Shown: one piece after another, positions 33,936 to 42,032 of the stretch
Numbering within the stretch: the stretch's first letter is position 1
Layout of the letters: every line of letters begins with the position of its first letter
Assembly (NCBI GenBank): GCA_963976435.1
Contig: CAXBKQ010000002.1
Coordinates: 131,223-195,222, forward strand
Direction: 5' to 3'
Length of the DNA stretch: 64,000 nt
Origin: CAKZNE01 sp963976435
Lineage (GTDB): Bacteria; Bacteroidota; Bacteroidia; Flavobacteriales; Schleiferiaceae
Notes under the pieces: generated by a model
Told to the model about the DNA's origin: nothing
The model's input: the letters and a program-made list of their open reading frames with translations, nothing else
Database searches by the model: none
Translations under genes and position numbers: made by a program

Positions 33936-34675
33936 AAAAGCTAATTATATCATTTATCGCACTTGCTTTTTTTCTTAATTCCTGCACAGATGGCTCCGGA
34001 GGGGTTTCTGCTACGGATGGAACCTTAACAGGACAAGGAGGAAGTCTTGCTCGTTTTGTGGTTGTAAAAGACTACCTATATATTGTAGATGGTCAAAATC
34101 TGAAATTATTTAATCTTAATGACCCTAGCAACCCTGTTTATCTAAGCAACAGTGATTTAAATGTAAATGTAGAAACCATTTTTGCACGAGATTCAGCAAC
34201 ATCGTTTATTGGAACCACAAGTGGAATGTTTATTTATGATATTTCTAATCCACCAAATGTTAATTTAATTAGTTCTTATAGTCATATTGTAAGTTGTGAT
34301 CCTGTGGTGGCCAATAGCAAATATGCCTATGTTACTCTTCATTCCGATTTAAATAATCAATTCTGCGCAAGAAATATAAACCAACTTGATATTGTAAATA
34401 TTGAGCAATTGAGCCAACCCTTTATTGTGAATTCCTTTCCTTTAATTAAGCCACTAGGACTAGGCCTATATGGTGATACCCTGTTGATATGCGATAATGG
34501 AGTTAAGGTGTTTAATGTTAAGGATCCTAATAATCTACAATTGATAAATGCTATAGAAGATATTCCTGCTGTTGACATTATTCCTTCTGGAGATTTAATG
34601 ATTATTAGCTCTACCGAAGGAATTAAGCAATATCGATACAAAAATGGGAGCCTTAACCTATTAAGTGAAATCTAA
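33932..34675 (+). CDS. LVIVD repeat lipoprotein, second of a pair
   Basis: This protein has about 247 residues from the ATG at 33932 (an upstream ATG at 33920 adds four). The lipobox is FFLNSC. A Gly-rich linker (TGQGGSLARF) leads into repeated four-stranded units: YLYIVDGQNLKLFNLNDPSN, GMFIYDISNPPN and NQLDIVNIEQLSQP. This is a beta-propeller of LVIVD repeats, usually a surface or periplasmic scaffold. The ATGA overlap with the preceding gene indicates translational coupling and a joint role. Confidence 0.75.
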   Translation: MKKLIISFIALAFFLNSCTDGSGGVSATDGTLTGQGGSLARFVVVKDYLYIVDGQNLKLFNLNDPSNPVYLSNSDLNVNVETIFARDSATSFIGTTSGMFIYDISNPPNVNLISSYSHIVSCDPVVANSKYAYVTLHSDLNNQFCARNINQLDIVNIEQLSQPFIVNSFPLIKPLGLGLYGDTLLICDNGVKVFNVKDPNNLQLINAIEDIPAVDIIPSGDLMIISSTEGIKQYRYKNGSLNLLSEI

Positions 34676-34686
34676 AAATTGAAAAG

Positions 34687-35388
34687 ATGAAAAACTATAT
34701 ATTTTTAAGTCTGATTTTATTTTTCTCTTGTGATATTCTGGCTCAAAATTCTGAAACTTCAACAACAGAAAATAGCAATTCAGAAAAAAGAAATTATACA
34801 AGACACCGCTGGCAGGTAGGATCCATTATATCCAATTTAGCTGTACAGCAAATTTCTGGAGATATTAATTATCGGTATCACGCCAATCAGGTTATAGGTT
34901 TCGGGATTAGTAGAATTGAGAATTATCCTATAAATAATATGGGAGATGAGGAATCCCTAGTCCTTTTAAACCGAAGATATAGAGGTTGGCAAATGGCAGC
35001 TTACCAAAAAATATATCTCAGTAGAGATTTTGTAGATAATATGGTTTATTTCAAACATGGATTAAGAGGTGATCTTAGTCAGCATTACTATTCCAGGGAA
35101 GATTGGTTTGAAATTGTAAAGGATGGAAATACCTTTTTAAGTTATGAGGAAAGAGATTTTTCGGAAAGTAATTTTAGATTAGGATATGATGCTACTATTG
35201 GCCTTGAACTTTACCATGGCAGGTTTTCTACCGATATTTTTATTGGTGCAGCTTATCATAAACAAATAGATCCCAATGCTTTCACTACTGAAAACGACTC
35301 ATTTTTCGTCCCTTCCTACTCGGGGTTTAGACCTTTATTTGGCTTGCGATTAGCTATAAATATTGGACCTACGGAATATGAACTCTAG
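34687..35388 (+). CDS. Predicted outer-membrane protein
   Basis: The 233-residue protein has a signal peptide (IFLSLILFFSCDILAQ). The mature part starts with a Ser/Thr/Asn-rich linker and then beta strands with aromatic girdle residues, ending FGLRLAINIGPTEYEL. It follows the LVIVD pair by 11 bases and is probably in the same operon, which would make it a possible barrel partner of the two lipoproteins. Its stop shares CTAG with convergent yggS. No family is recognised. Confidence 0.65.
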   Translation: MKNYIFLSLILFFSCDILAQNSETSTTENSNSEKRNYTRHRWQVGSIISNLAVQQISGDINYRYHANQVIGFGISRIENYPINNMGDEESLVLLNRRYRGWQMAAYQKIYLSRDFVDNMVYFKHGLRGDLSQHYYSREDWFEIVKDGNTFLSYEERDFSESNFRLGYDATIGLELYHGRFSTDIFIGAAYHKQIDPNAFTTENDSFFVPSYSGFRPLFGLRLAINIGPTEYEL

Positions 35389-36065
35389 CCTCTAGAACCA
35401 AATATAGAAGATCCTATTCTCACCATATTAGAACCCTGCTCAACAGCTAATAAATAATCGCCACTCATTCCAATTGATAGAATATTAAATTGGGAAGAAG
35501 GCGATTTTTTTTGACATTTCAGAAAAAAGGAATTTAAAGATGAAAATTCCTCTGCCACCACTTTCTCATCTTGAGTGTTAGTAGCCATTCCCATAAGACC
35601 ACATATATTTAAATTAGAATAAATTGTTTTGAGATCTTTTTCTAAAAATTCTTCCGCCTCCTCAAAGCTGAACCCAAATTTACTTTCCTCCTGTGCAATA
35701 TGAATTTGAACCAAACAATTGATAATTCTATTGTTTTTTAAGGCTTCTTTATTTAATTCCTTAAATCGCTTTTCTTTGTCCATTCCATGTACCATATGTA
35801 CAAATGGGGCCATATATTTCATCTTATTACCTTGTACATGGCCAATCATATGCCAGCGTATATCCTTCGGTAACAACTCATATTTCTCCGCCATTTCTTG
35901 AATCCGGTTTTCTCCAAAATCCCTCTGTCCAGCATCATAAGCTTCCTGAATATAGGAACTCGGCTTTGTTTTGGAAACCGCTACCAATTGAACATCCTTG
36001 GGAAGGCTAGAAACAATGGATTTTAAATTTTTAGCTATAATGGAATTAGTCATGGTTATACTCAT
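35385..36065 (-). CDS. YggS/PLPBP family pyridoxal phosphate homeostasis protein
   Basis: The 226-residue PLP-binding TIM barrel carries the PLP Lys in VQLVAVSKTKP. It contains GENRIQEMAEKYELLPKDIRWHMIGHVQGNK and ends with LSIGMSGDYLLAVEQGSNMVRIGSSIFG, the phosphate-binding signature of the family. YggS proteins buffer cellular PLP and affect amino acid pools but have no known catalytic activity. A -7-like motif on the minus strand (36083-36076) lies just upstream. Confidence 0.92.
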   Translation of the reverse strand: MSITMTNSIIAKNLKSIVSSLPKDVQLVAVSKTKPSSYIQEAYDAGQRDFGENRIQEMAEKYELLPKDIRWHMIGHVQGNKMKYMAPFVHMVHGMDKEKRFKELNKEALKNNRIINCLVQIHIAQEESKFGFSFEEAEEFLEKDLKTIYSNLNICGLMGMATNTQDEKVVAEEFSSLNSFFLKCQKKSPSSQFNILSIGMSGDYLLAVEQGSNMVRIGSSIFGSRG

Positions 36066-36185
36066 TTAGTATTGGCAAAATTAAAATTAGATGTGAGATG
36101 AAGGCTATTTTCTTTTAGAAGCTATAAAGTCATATTAAAATTTGGAATATCAGCCATAATCAGGCATCACAATTATTATAAATAA

Positions 36186-36193
36186 TACATTTG
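36186..36193 (+). promoter_or_regulatory. Candidate -7 element for pheT
   Basis: TACATTTG fits TAnnTTTG, 22 bases before the pheT ATG. There is no good -33 partner at the expected distance. Confidence 0.35.
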
Positions 36194-36215
36194 CTGTCCC
36201 AAAAATTTTATTCGA

Positions 36216-38645
36216 ATGAAGATTTCTTATAAGTGGCTTAAGGAATATATAGATATTGATCTAGATGTAGAAAAGGTTTCCGAACTTTTAACGGATACTG
36301 GACTTGAAGTTGAAGGACTTGAAGAGGTAGAATCCATTAAAGGCGGCCTTAAAGGAATAGTTGTAGGCGAGGTTATGACCTGTGAGCAGCATCCAAATGC
36401 TGATCGCTTGAAAAAAACCAGTGTTGATATTGGAGCAGGAGAATTACTATCCATCGTTTGTGGTGCAGCAAATGTAGCCGCTGGGCAAAAAGTTTTAGTA
36501 GCCACTATTGGATCTATTATTTACGGAGAAGATGATCAATTTGAAATAAAAAAGAGTAAGCTAAGAGGTGAGCTTAGTGAAGGAATGATTTGCGCTGAGG
36601 ATGAACTGAACTTAGGGGATTCCCATGATGGGATTTTGGTTTTAGATCCAAAAGCAAAAGTTGGAACCCCCGCAGCTGAATACTTTAAGATTGAATCTGA
36701 TTTTGTTTTTGAAATCGGCCTTACTCCGAATAGAACAGATGCTATGTGCCATTTTGGAGTGGCCAGAGACCTTCGCGCAGCATTATTGCGCCTCGGAGAA
36801 GAAAAAGTATCGCTCGAACTACCATCTGTTCAGGGTTTTAAAGTAGACAATCAAAATTTACCTATTAGTATTTCCATAGAGGACTCTGAAGCATGCCCTC
36901 GATACTCTGGAACCTCAATCAGCGGTGTGAAAGTAGCTCCGTCTCCAGAATGGTTACAAAACCGATTAAATGCGATTGGCCTAAAACCTATTAACAATGT
37001 GGTGGACGTAACCAATTATGTTTTACATGAAACTGGACATCCGATGCATGCATTTGATGCCGAAAAAATTCACGGTAAAAGCATTTATGTAAAAAAATTG
37101 CCATCGGGAACAAAATTCACAAGCCTAGATGAAAAGGAAAGAGTTTTGGACGAAAATGATCTGATGATTTGTGATGCTAAAAAAGGATTGGTGATAGCCG
37201 GAACCATGGGAGGATTAGAATCTGGAGTGAGTTTAGAAACCAGCAACATATTTTTAGAAAGCGCTTATTTCAACCCGGTTAGCGTTCGCAAAACTGCCAA
37301 ACGACATGGACTAAATACAGACTCTTCATTTAGATATGAAAGAGGGGTGGATCCCAATATGGGTATTTATGCTCTAAAAAGAGCTGCATTGCTAATACAA
37401 GAACTTGCAGGTGGTGAAATTTCCATGGACATCCTCGATATTTATCCCAATAAAATTGAAGCCCTAGAAGTACAATTAAATCTCGATCGAATGAACAAAT
37501 TGATTGGTCAGGAGATTGAAGAAAAAATGGTGATTGGAATATTAGAAAGCCTGGATATTAAGCTTATTTCCAAATCAGATCGTCACCTTCTGGTTTCTGT
37601 TCCTACCTATAGAGCAGATGTACAAAGAGAGGCCGATCTAATTGAGGAGGTTTTGAGAATTTATGGATTTAATGCCATTGAATTTGGCAACAAAATGCAT
37701 ATTTCAGTAGCTCAAACGGAAGCGAAAAGCGAAACTAGTTACAGAGAAAAAATCAGCACCGCTCTTAGTGGTAGAGGATTTTCGGAAATCATGAACAATT
37801 CGCTAACCAAGCCAAAGTATTATAATGGAAATGGTTTTAATGATGAACAATCTATTAAAATGCTAAACCCATTAAGCCAAGATCTTGAAGTGATGAGGCA
37901 GGATTTACTCTTTGGAGGGTTGGAAGTTATGGCCTATAATATGAACCGCCAGCGATCGGACATTAAAATGTATGAGTTTGGGAAAACCTACCAAAAAGAA
38001 GAAAATGGTTTTACAGAAAAATCGAGACTAGGAATCTGGTTATCTGGTTTAGAAAGGCCAGAAAGCTGGAATAATGACAATAAATCCATTTCAAACTTTT
38101 TTAGTCTAAAAGCCGAAGTCAATCAAATCCTCAATAGTTTAGGTTTAAGTCAAATTTCGGAGAAGGAACAAAACGATCATAGTTTTTTTAGTAATGGATT
38201 GGATTTTATTTTAAACAAAAAAGTTGTTGTAAGTCTAGGCCAGATAAAACCTGCACTTTTGGGCAAAATGGATATTAGAAACGATGTTTATTATGCGGAT
38301 TTCAATTGGAAATACCTTTGTGCAAAAGCCAAAAAACAAAAAGTGCAGTACAAGGAAATACCCAAGTTTCCAGAAGTAAGAAGGGATTTAGCCTTGTTGC
38401 TAGATATTGGCATTAATTATTCTGAAATAAAAGATATTGCCTCCCGAGCGGAAAGAAAATTACTTAGAGATATCAATTTGTTTGATGTATATGAGGGAAA
38501 AAATCTGCCTAGTGGAAAAAAATCTTATGCGATAAGCTTCAAGTTTAGAGATGATAGCAAAACTCTAAATGACAAGGAAATTGATAAAATGATGAATAAA
38601 ATCATTTCAGCATTGCAACATCAACTTAAAGCAGAATTGCGCTAG
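36216..38645 (+). CDS. pheT: Phenylalanine--tRNA ligase subunit beta
   Basis: The 809-residue beta subunit starts MKISYKWLKEYIDIDLDVEKV. The domains in order are a tRNA-binding (EMAP-like) domain at about 40-150, the B3/B4 editing domain (residues 210-400, with NVVDVTNYVLHETGHPMHAFDA), the B5 domain (about 400-480, TYRADVQREADLIEEVLRIYG), a core domain and the C-terminal FDX-ACB anticodon-binding domain (KFPEVRRDLALLLD). It pairs with PheS, which is not in this window, to charge tRNA-Phe. The length is normal. Confidence 0.97.
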   Translation: MKISYKWLKEYIDIDLDVEKVSELLTDTGLEVEGLEEVESIKGGLKGIVVGEVMTCEQHPNADRLKKTSVDIGAGELLSIVCGAANVAAGQKVLVATIGSIIYGEDDQFEIKKSKLRGELSEGMICAEDELNLGDSHDGILVLDPKAKVGTPAAEYFKIESDFVFEIGLTPNRTDAMCHFGVARDLRAALLRLGEEKVSLELPSVQGFKVDNQNLPISISIEDSEACPRYSGTSISGVKVAPSPEWLQNRLNAIGLKPINNVVDVTNYVLHETGHPMHAFDAEKIHGKSIYVKKLPSGTKFTSLDEKERVLDENDLMICDAKKGLVIAGTMGGLESGVSLETSNIFLESAYFNPVSVRKTAKRHGLNTDSSFRYERGVDPNMGIYALKRAALLIQELAGGEISMDILDIYPNKIEALEVQLNLDRMNKLIGQEIEEKMVIGILESLDIKLISKSDRHLLVSVPTYRADVQREADLIEEVLRIYGFNAIEFGNKMHISVAQTEAKSETSYREKISTALSGRGFSEIMNNSLTKPKYYNGNGFNDEQSIKMLNPLSQDLEVMRQDLLFGGLEVMAYNMNRQRSDIKMYEFGKTYQKEENGFTEKSRLGIWLSGLERPESWNNDNKSISNFFSLKAEVNQILNSLGLSQISEKEQNDHSFFSNGLDFILNKKVVVSLGQIKPALLGKMDIRNDVYYADFNWKYLCAKAKKQKVQYKEIPKFPEVRRDLALLLDIGINYSEIKDIASRAERKLLRDINLFDVYEGKNLPSGKKSYAISFKFRDDSKTLNDKEIDKMMNKIISALQHQLKAELR

Positions 38646-38661
38646 GGATAGATTCTATAGA

Positions 38662-39564
38662 ATGCTTAAAATCGCCTATAGCCCGATTTATCATCACCCC
38701 TTGCCTCAGGGCCATCGTTTTCCAATGGAGAAGTATTCTTTGCTCCCTCAGCAACTATTATATGAGGGTAGTTGTGGGCCACAAAATTTCTTTGAACCTT
38801 TTGCTTTGGATGAGGATCAAATTCTAAGGACACATAGCCTAAACTATTGGCAAAAGCTAAAGGATCAAAAACTCAGCAAAAAAGAAGAGAGAAAAACAGG
38901 TTTTCCCTTAAGCCCTGAACTAGTAGAAAGGGAAATAAGAATTTGCCAAGGTACCATTGATACAGCAAATTTCGCTTTAGAATTTGGAGTTTCTATGAAT
39001 ATAGCTGGTGGAACTCATCATGCTTATAAAGATAGTGGGGAGGGATTTTGCCTATTGAATGATATTGCTATTGCCTCCCATTATTTATTAGATAAAAAAA
39101 ATTGCAGGCAAATATTAGTTGTAGACCTAGATGTGCATCAAGGAAATGGCACTGCTAAGATTATGGAAAATGAAAATCGTGTTTTTACATTTTCTATGCA
39201 TGGAGAAAATAATTATCCCTTACACAAGGAAAATTCAAACCTCGACATTGCTTTAGCAGATGGAATGGAAGACAATGAATATTTACAGATTTTAAAAAAC
39301 ACTCTTCCTAGGCTTATAGGGCAATTAAAACCTGATTTCATTTTTTACCAAAGCGGGGTAGACATCTTAAAGACAGACAAACTAGGGCGTTTATCCCTAA
39401 GCATGGAAGCTTGTAAGGAAAGAGATAGATTTGTTTTGCAAAGTTGTAAAAACTCAGAAATCCCTGTAGCTGTAAATATGGGCGGGGGATATTCTGAAAA
39501 AATATCCGATATAGTAGAGGCTCATGCCAATACATTTAGGCTTGCTCAGGAAATCTATTTCTAA
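38662..39564 (+). CDS. Histone deacetylase family protein
   Basis: The 300-residue zinc deacylase of the arginase/HDAC fold has the catalytic His pair in GGTHHAYKDSGEGFC (His119-His120), zinc ligands in VVDLDVHQGNGT (Asp155 or Asp157, His159), and the final metal and substrate loop in YQSGVDILKTDKLGRL. In bacteria such enzymes act on acetylated polyamines or acetyl-lysine; the substrate here is unknown. It follows pheT by 16 bases and may be read through from it. Confidence 0.88.
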   Translation: MLKIAYSPIYHHPLPQGHRFPMEKYSLLPQQLLYEGSCGPQNFFEPFALDEDQILRTHSLNYWQKLKDQKLSKKEERKTGFPLSPELVEREIRICQGTIDTANFALEFGVSMNIAGGTHHAYKDSGEGFCLLNDIAIASHYLLDKKNCRQILVVDLDVHQGNGTAKIMENENRVFTFSMHGENNYPLHKENSNLDIALADGMEDNEYLQILKNTLPRLIGQLKPDFIFYQSGVDILKTDKLGRLSLSMEACKERDRFVLQSCKNSEIPVAVNMGGGYSEKISDIVEAHANTFRLAQEIYF

Positions 39565-39567
39565 AAA

Positions 39568-40827
39568 TTAATCAAATGGTATAGTAACCACCTGGTAGGT
39601 ATTTCTACTAATCTGCTCCAAAAGCACTTTACCACTTTCTTTTACAATTTGTTTAGACTTCTCATCATAATGCCTTACGGTGAATAAATTGGCATCCGTA
39701 TTAAAGGAAGTCACAAACTCCGATTTTAAAGCTTTTAATATTTTAGGACAAATAACGGGATCGTTATTTATACAAAAGGAGGAGCTCACAGCGGTGTTTT
39801 GAGACATATTTACCCTTACTCCAAATTCATGGAAAATTTTATAGATCATACTCAAATGATCTTCCACAATAAAGGCTAAATCTTTGGTAGAAATAGTAAT
39901 AAGAGCTTGATTTTCCTTTCGTATAAAACAAGGTAAAAATGGATCTAGATCCAAACCATTACCTACCCTTGTGCCAGAATCTTTAGGATTTAAAAAAGAT
40001 CTTACAAATAAGGGAATCCCTTTTTTTCTCAGTGGCTGGATAGTTTTTGGGTGAATTACAGAAGCTCCGTAATAGGCTAGCTCAATAGCCTCCCTAAAGC
40101 TAAGTTGGTGTAATAGTTCTGTATCCTTAAAAACTTTTGGATCTCCGTTTAGAATTCCTGGAACATCCTTCCAAATAATAACTTCTTCAGCATTTAAAGA
40201 ATAGGCAAAAATGGAGGCAGTATAATCCGAACCTTCCCTTCCTAAGGTTGTAGATTCATGATCAGCATCTGCACCTATAAAACCTTGAACAAGGTAATTA
40301 TTCCCAGCTTTTACCCGATCCGAAATTAAGCCAATGGTCTGCTCCCAATCCACTCTGGCAAATCGATAATTCTTATCTGTTCTAACAAGTTTTCTGGCAT
40401 CTAACCATTCATTAGTATAGCCTTGATCTTCTAAATAGGCTGAAATAATTTTTGTTGAGATTATTTCACCAAAAGGAACAATTTTATCATAAAGCCTATT
40501 GTAATCATCCTCTAATTCAGATTGGGTGCTAATTTCCAATTGGGTTAAAGCTATTTCAACCTCATTATAAATTCTATGTTCAGCATCTGGAAATAACTCC
40601 TTTACAATATCAAAATGAAAATCTCTAAGCTCAGTAATTTGATTTGAAAGATTCGGTGAAGAATTTAAATAGCTAAGCAATATTTCTTCTAGAGCATTGG
40701 TTGTTTTACCCATTGCTGATACTACAATAACTAGGTCATCCTTACGAAAATGATCTAAGACCTTAAATACATTCCTTACACTTTTGGCGTCTTTAACCGA
40801 AGCCCCACCAAATTTAAAGACCTTCAT
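39568..40827 (-). CDS. lysC: Aspartate kinase (monofunctional)
   Basis: The enzyme has 419 residues from the ATG at 40827 (MKVFKFGGASVKDA); the ATG at 40881 adds 18 residues that do not fit. The kinase domain shows KFGGAS, VVSAMGKTT and LGREGSDYTASIFA, and the C-terminal ACT-like repeats begin near LAFIVEDHLSMIYKIFHEFG. It phosphorylates aspartate at the head of the lysine, threonine and methionine pathway. lysA lies about 10 kb away on the same strand. No homoserine dehydrogenase fusion is present. Confidence 0.92.
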   Translation of the reverse strand: MKVFKFGGASVKDAKSVRNVFKVLDHFRKDDLVIVVSAMGKTTNALEEILLSYLNSSPNLSNQITELRDFHFDIVKELFPDAEHRIYNEVEIALTQLEISTQSELEDDYNRLYDKIVPFGEIISTKIISAYLEDQGYTNEWLDARKLVRTDKNYRFARVDWEQTIGLISDRVKAGNNYLVQGFIGADADHESTTLGREGSDYTASIFAYSLNAEEVIIWKDVPGILNGDPKVFKDTELLHQLSFREAIELAYYGASVIHPKTIQPLRKKGIPLFVRSFLNPKDSGTRVGNGLDLDPFLPCFIRKENQALITISTKDLAFIVEDHLSMIYKIFHEFGVRVNMSQNTAVSSSFCINNDPVICPKILKALKSEFVTSFNTDANLFTVRHYDEKSKQIVKESGKVLLEQISRNTYQVVTIPFD

Positions 40828-40975
40828 AAAATTATTTTTAGCAAATTTAGAAATTGCTCCCAATTGGGATTTGTTTTTCAAAAAAATGAGGTTAAAGTTT
40901 TAATGATGTTCAATCTCAGACTTTTGTAAGGAATGATTTATTTGTTAACTATGCGAACTCAATCCATCAAATAAT

Positions 40976-41950
40976 ATGAAGCCATCTCTTTTTATGAAAT
41001 TTAAAACTACCTTTTTTGCCCTAATTCTTTTGCTTGGATACTCATCTAGCGCACAGATTAATATTGGTTCCGAAAAATACACCACCTCTAGAACTGGAAA
41101 TGGAGAACTTAAAGCTCCCGATTTTAAAAAAATAAAACGCACCACCCTTGTGATATTTTACGGGGATAGCGATAGCATCCATTTGGAAGGATTTAAAGAA
41201 GCCATAAAATCATGGACCTTTTGCCCGATTATTTTGGATGATATAGCCAATTTGGAATCCTATGATAGAAAAAGAGGGTTTAGCTTTGCTAGCCTTGATA
41301 TCCAAACTGTAACAAAGGTTCATCCAAATTTGGGGACCAAAACTGAATCTGATATTAAAGTATTTCTGAACTTTTGGATCAAAAAAGGTAAGGAGCAGAA
41401 GACTTTTGCTCGATTGGATTTATTTACAAGCCATAAGGATGTAGAAGTATTGATAAAACTCAAAAACAGAAAGGAAAAAATTGATTATTTATACTCTACT
41501 GCTACAGCCTATAACTGGAGCCCTGGGTTTCTGAAACTTTACCTCACTTTTATGAGTGATAAGCTTAGCAAAGGAATGGGTTTCCCTCATAAAGAAGACT
41601 ATGAAGATCCTGAATTATTAGCTGATTTATCCAGCAATATTCTTTTTTACCCAGATTATATCCTTACCACCAAGGATGAGTTGAGCAAGGAACTTACAGA
41701 CCAAACTGAAGAAGATTTATTTGAAAAATATCCTTTTGAAAAGGAACTAATGCTTACTGAAGATTTAGACAATTTACTATTAGACCCAGAAGCTGGAGGA
41801 GATTATGTCTTATTATATGTTCAATGTGGTGATGATAAATACTATTCTGTATATAATAGCAATGGTAGCCTATTATTCCAAAAATATGAAGTGAATTCTT
41901 ATAATTTGGACAAAGGTGATTTGAAAAAAATCGCCAAGGAAGTTGACTAG
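40976..41950 (+). CDS. Uncharacterised secreted protein
   Basis: The 324-residue protein has a signal peptide (FFALILLLGYSSSAQ); an internal ATG at 40994 (MKFKTTFF) is an equally good start. The mature protein is rich in Lys, Asp and Glu, with segments LVIFYGDSDSIHLEGFKEAIKSW and DYVLLYVQCGDDKYYSVYNS that look like alpha/beta units, but I recognise no family. It is monocistronic, with a bidirectional terminator just behind it. Translation, signal peptide and codon use look normal, so it is a real gene of unknown function. Confidence 0.7.
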   Translation: MKPSLFMKFKTTFFALILLLGYSSSAQINIGSEKYTTSRTGNGELKAPDFKKIKRTTLVIFYGDSDSIHLEGFKEAIKSWTFCPIILDDIANLESYDRKRGFSFASLDIQTVTKVHPNLGTKTESDIKVFLNFWIKKGKEQKTFARLDLFTSHKDVEVLIKLKNRKEKIDYLYSTATAYNWSPGFLKLYLTFMSDKLSKGMGFPHKEDYEDPELLADLSSNILFYPDYILTTKDELSKELTDQTEEDLFEKYPFEKELMLTEDLDNLLLDPEAGGDYVLLYVQCGDDKYYSVYNSNGSLLFQKYEVNSYNLDKGDLKKIAKEVD

Positions 41951-41962
41951 AATTTCATCCCT

Positions 41963-42003
41963 AAAAAAAAAAGGCAGCCCCAACAAGGCTGCCTTTTTTT
42001 TTT
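41963..42003. terminator. Bidirectional rho-independent terminator
   Basis: AAGGCAGCC (41971-41979) pairs with GGCTGCCTT (41987-41995) across a short loop, with an A tract before and a T tract after. It separates the secreted protein gene (+) from the ABC permease (-) and can stop both transcripts. Confidence 0.9.
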
Positions 42004-42032
42004 GAATTAATGGCGGAGTAGAATATCCAAAC

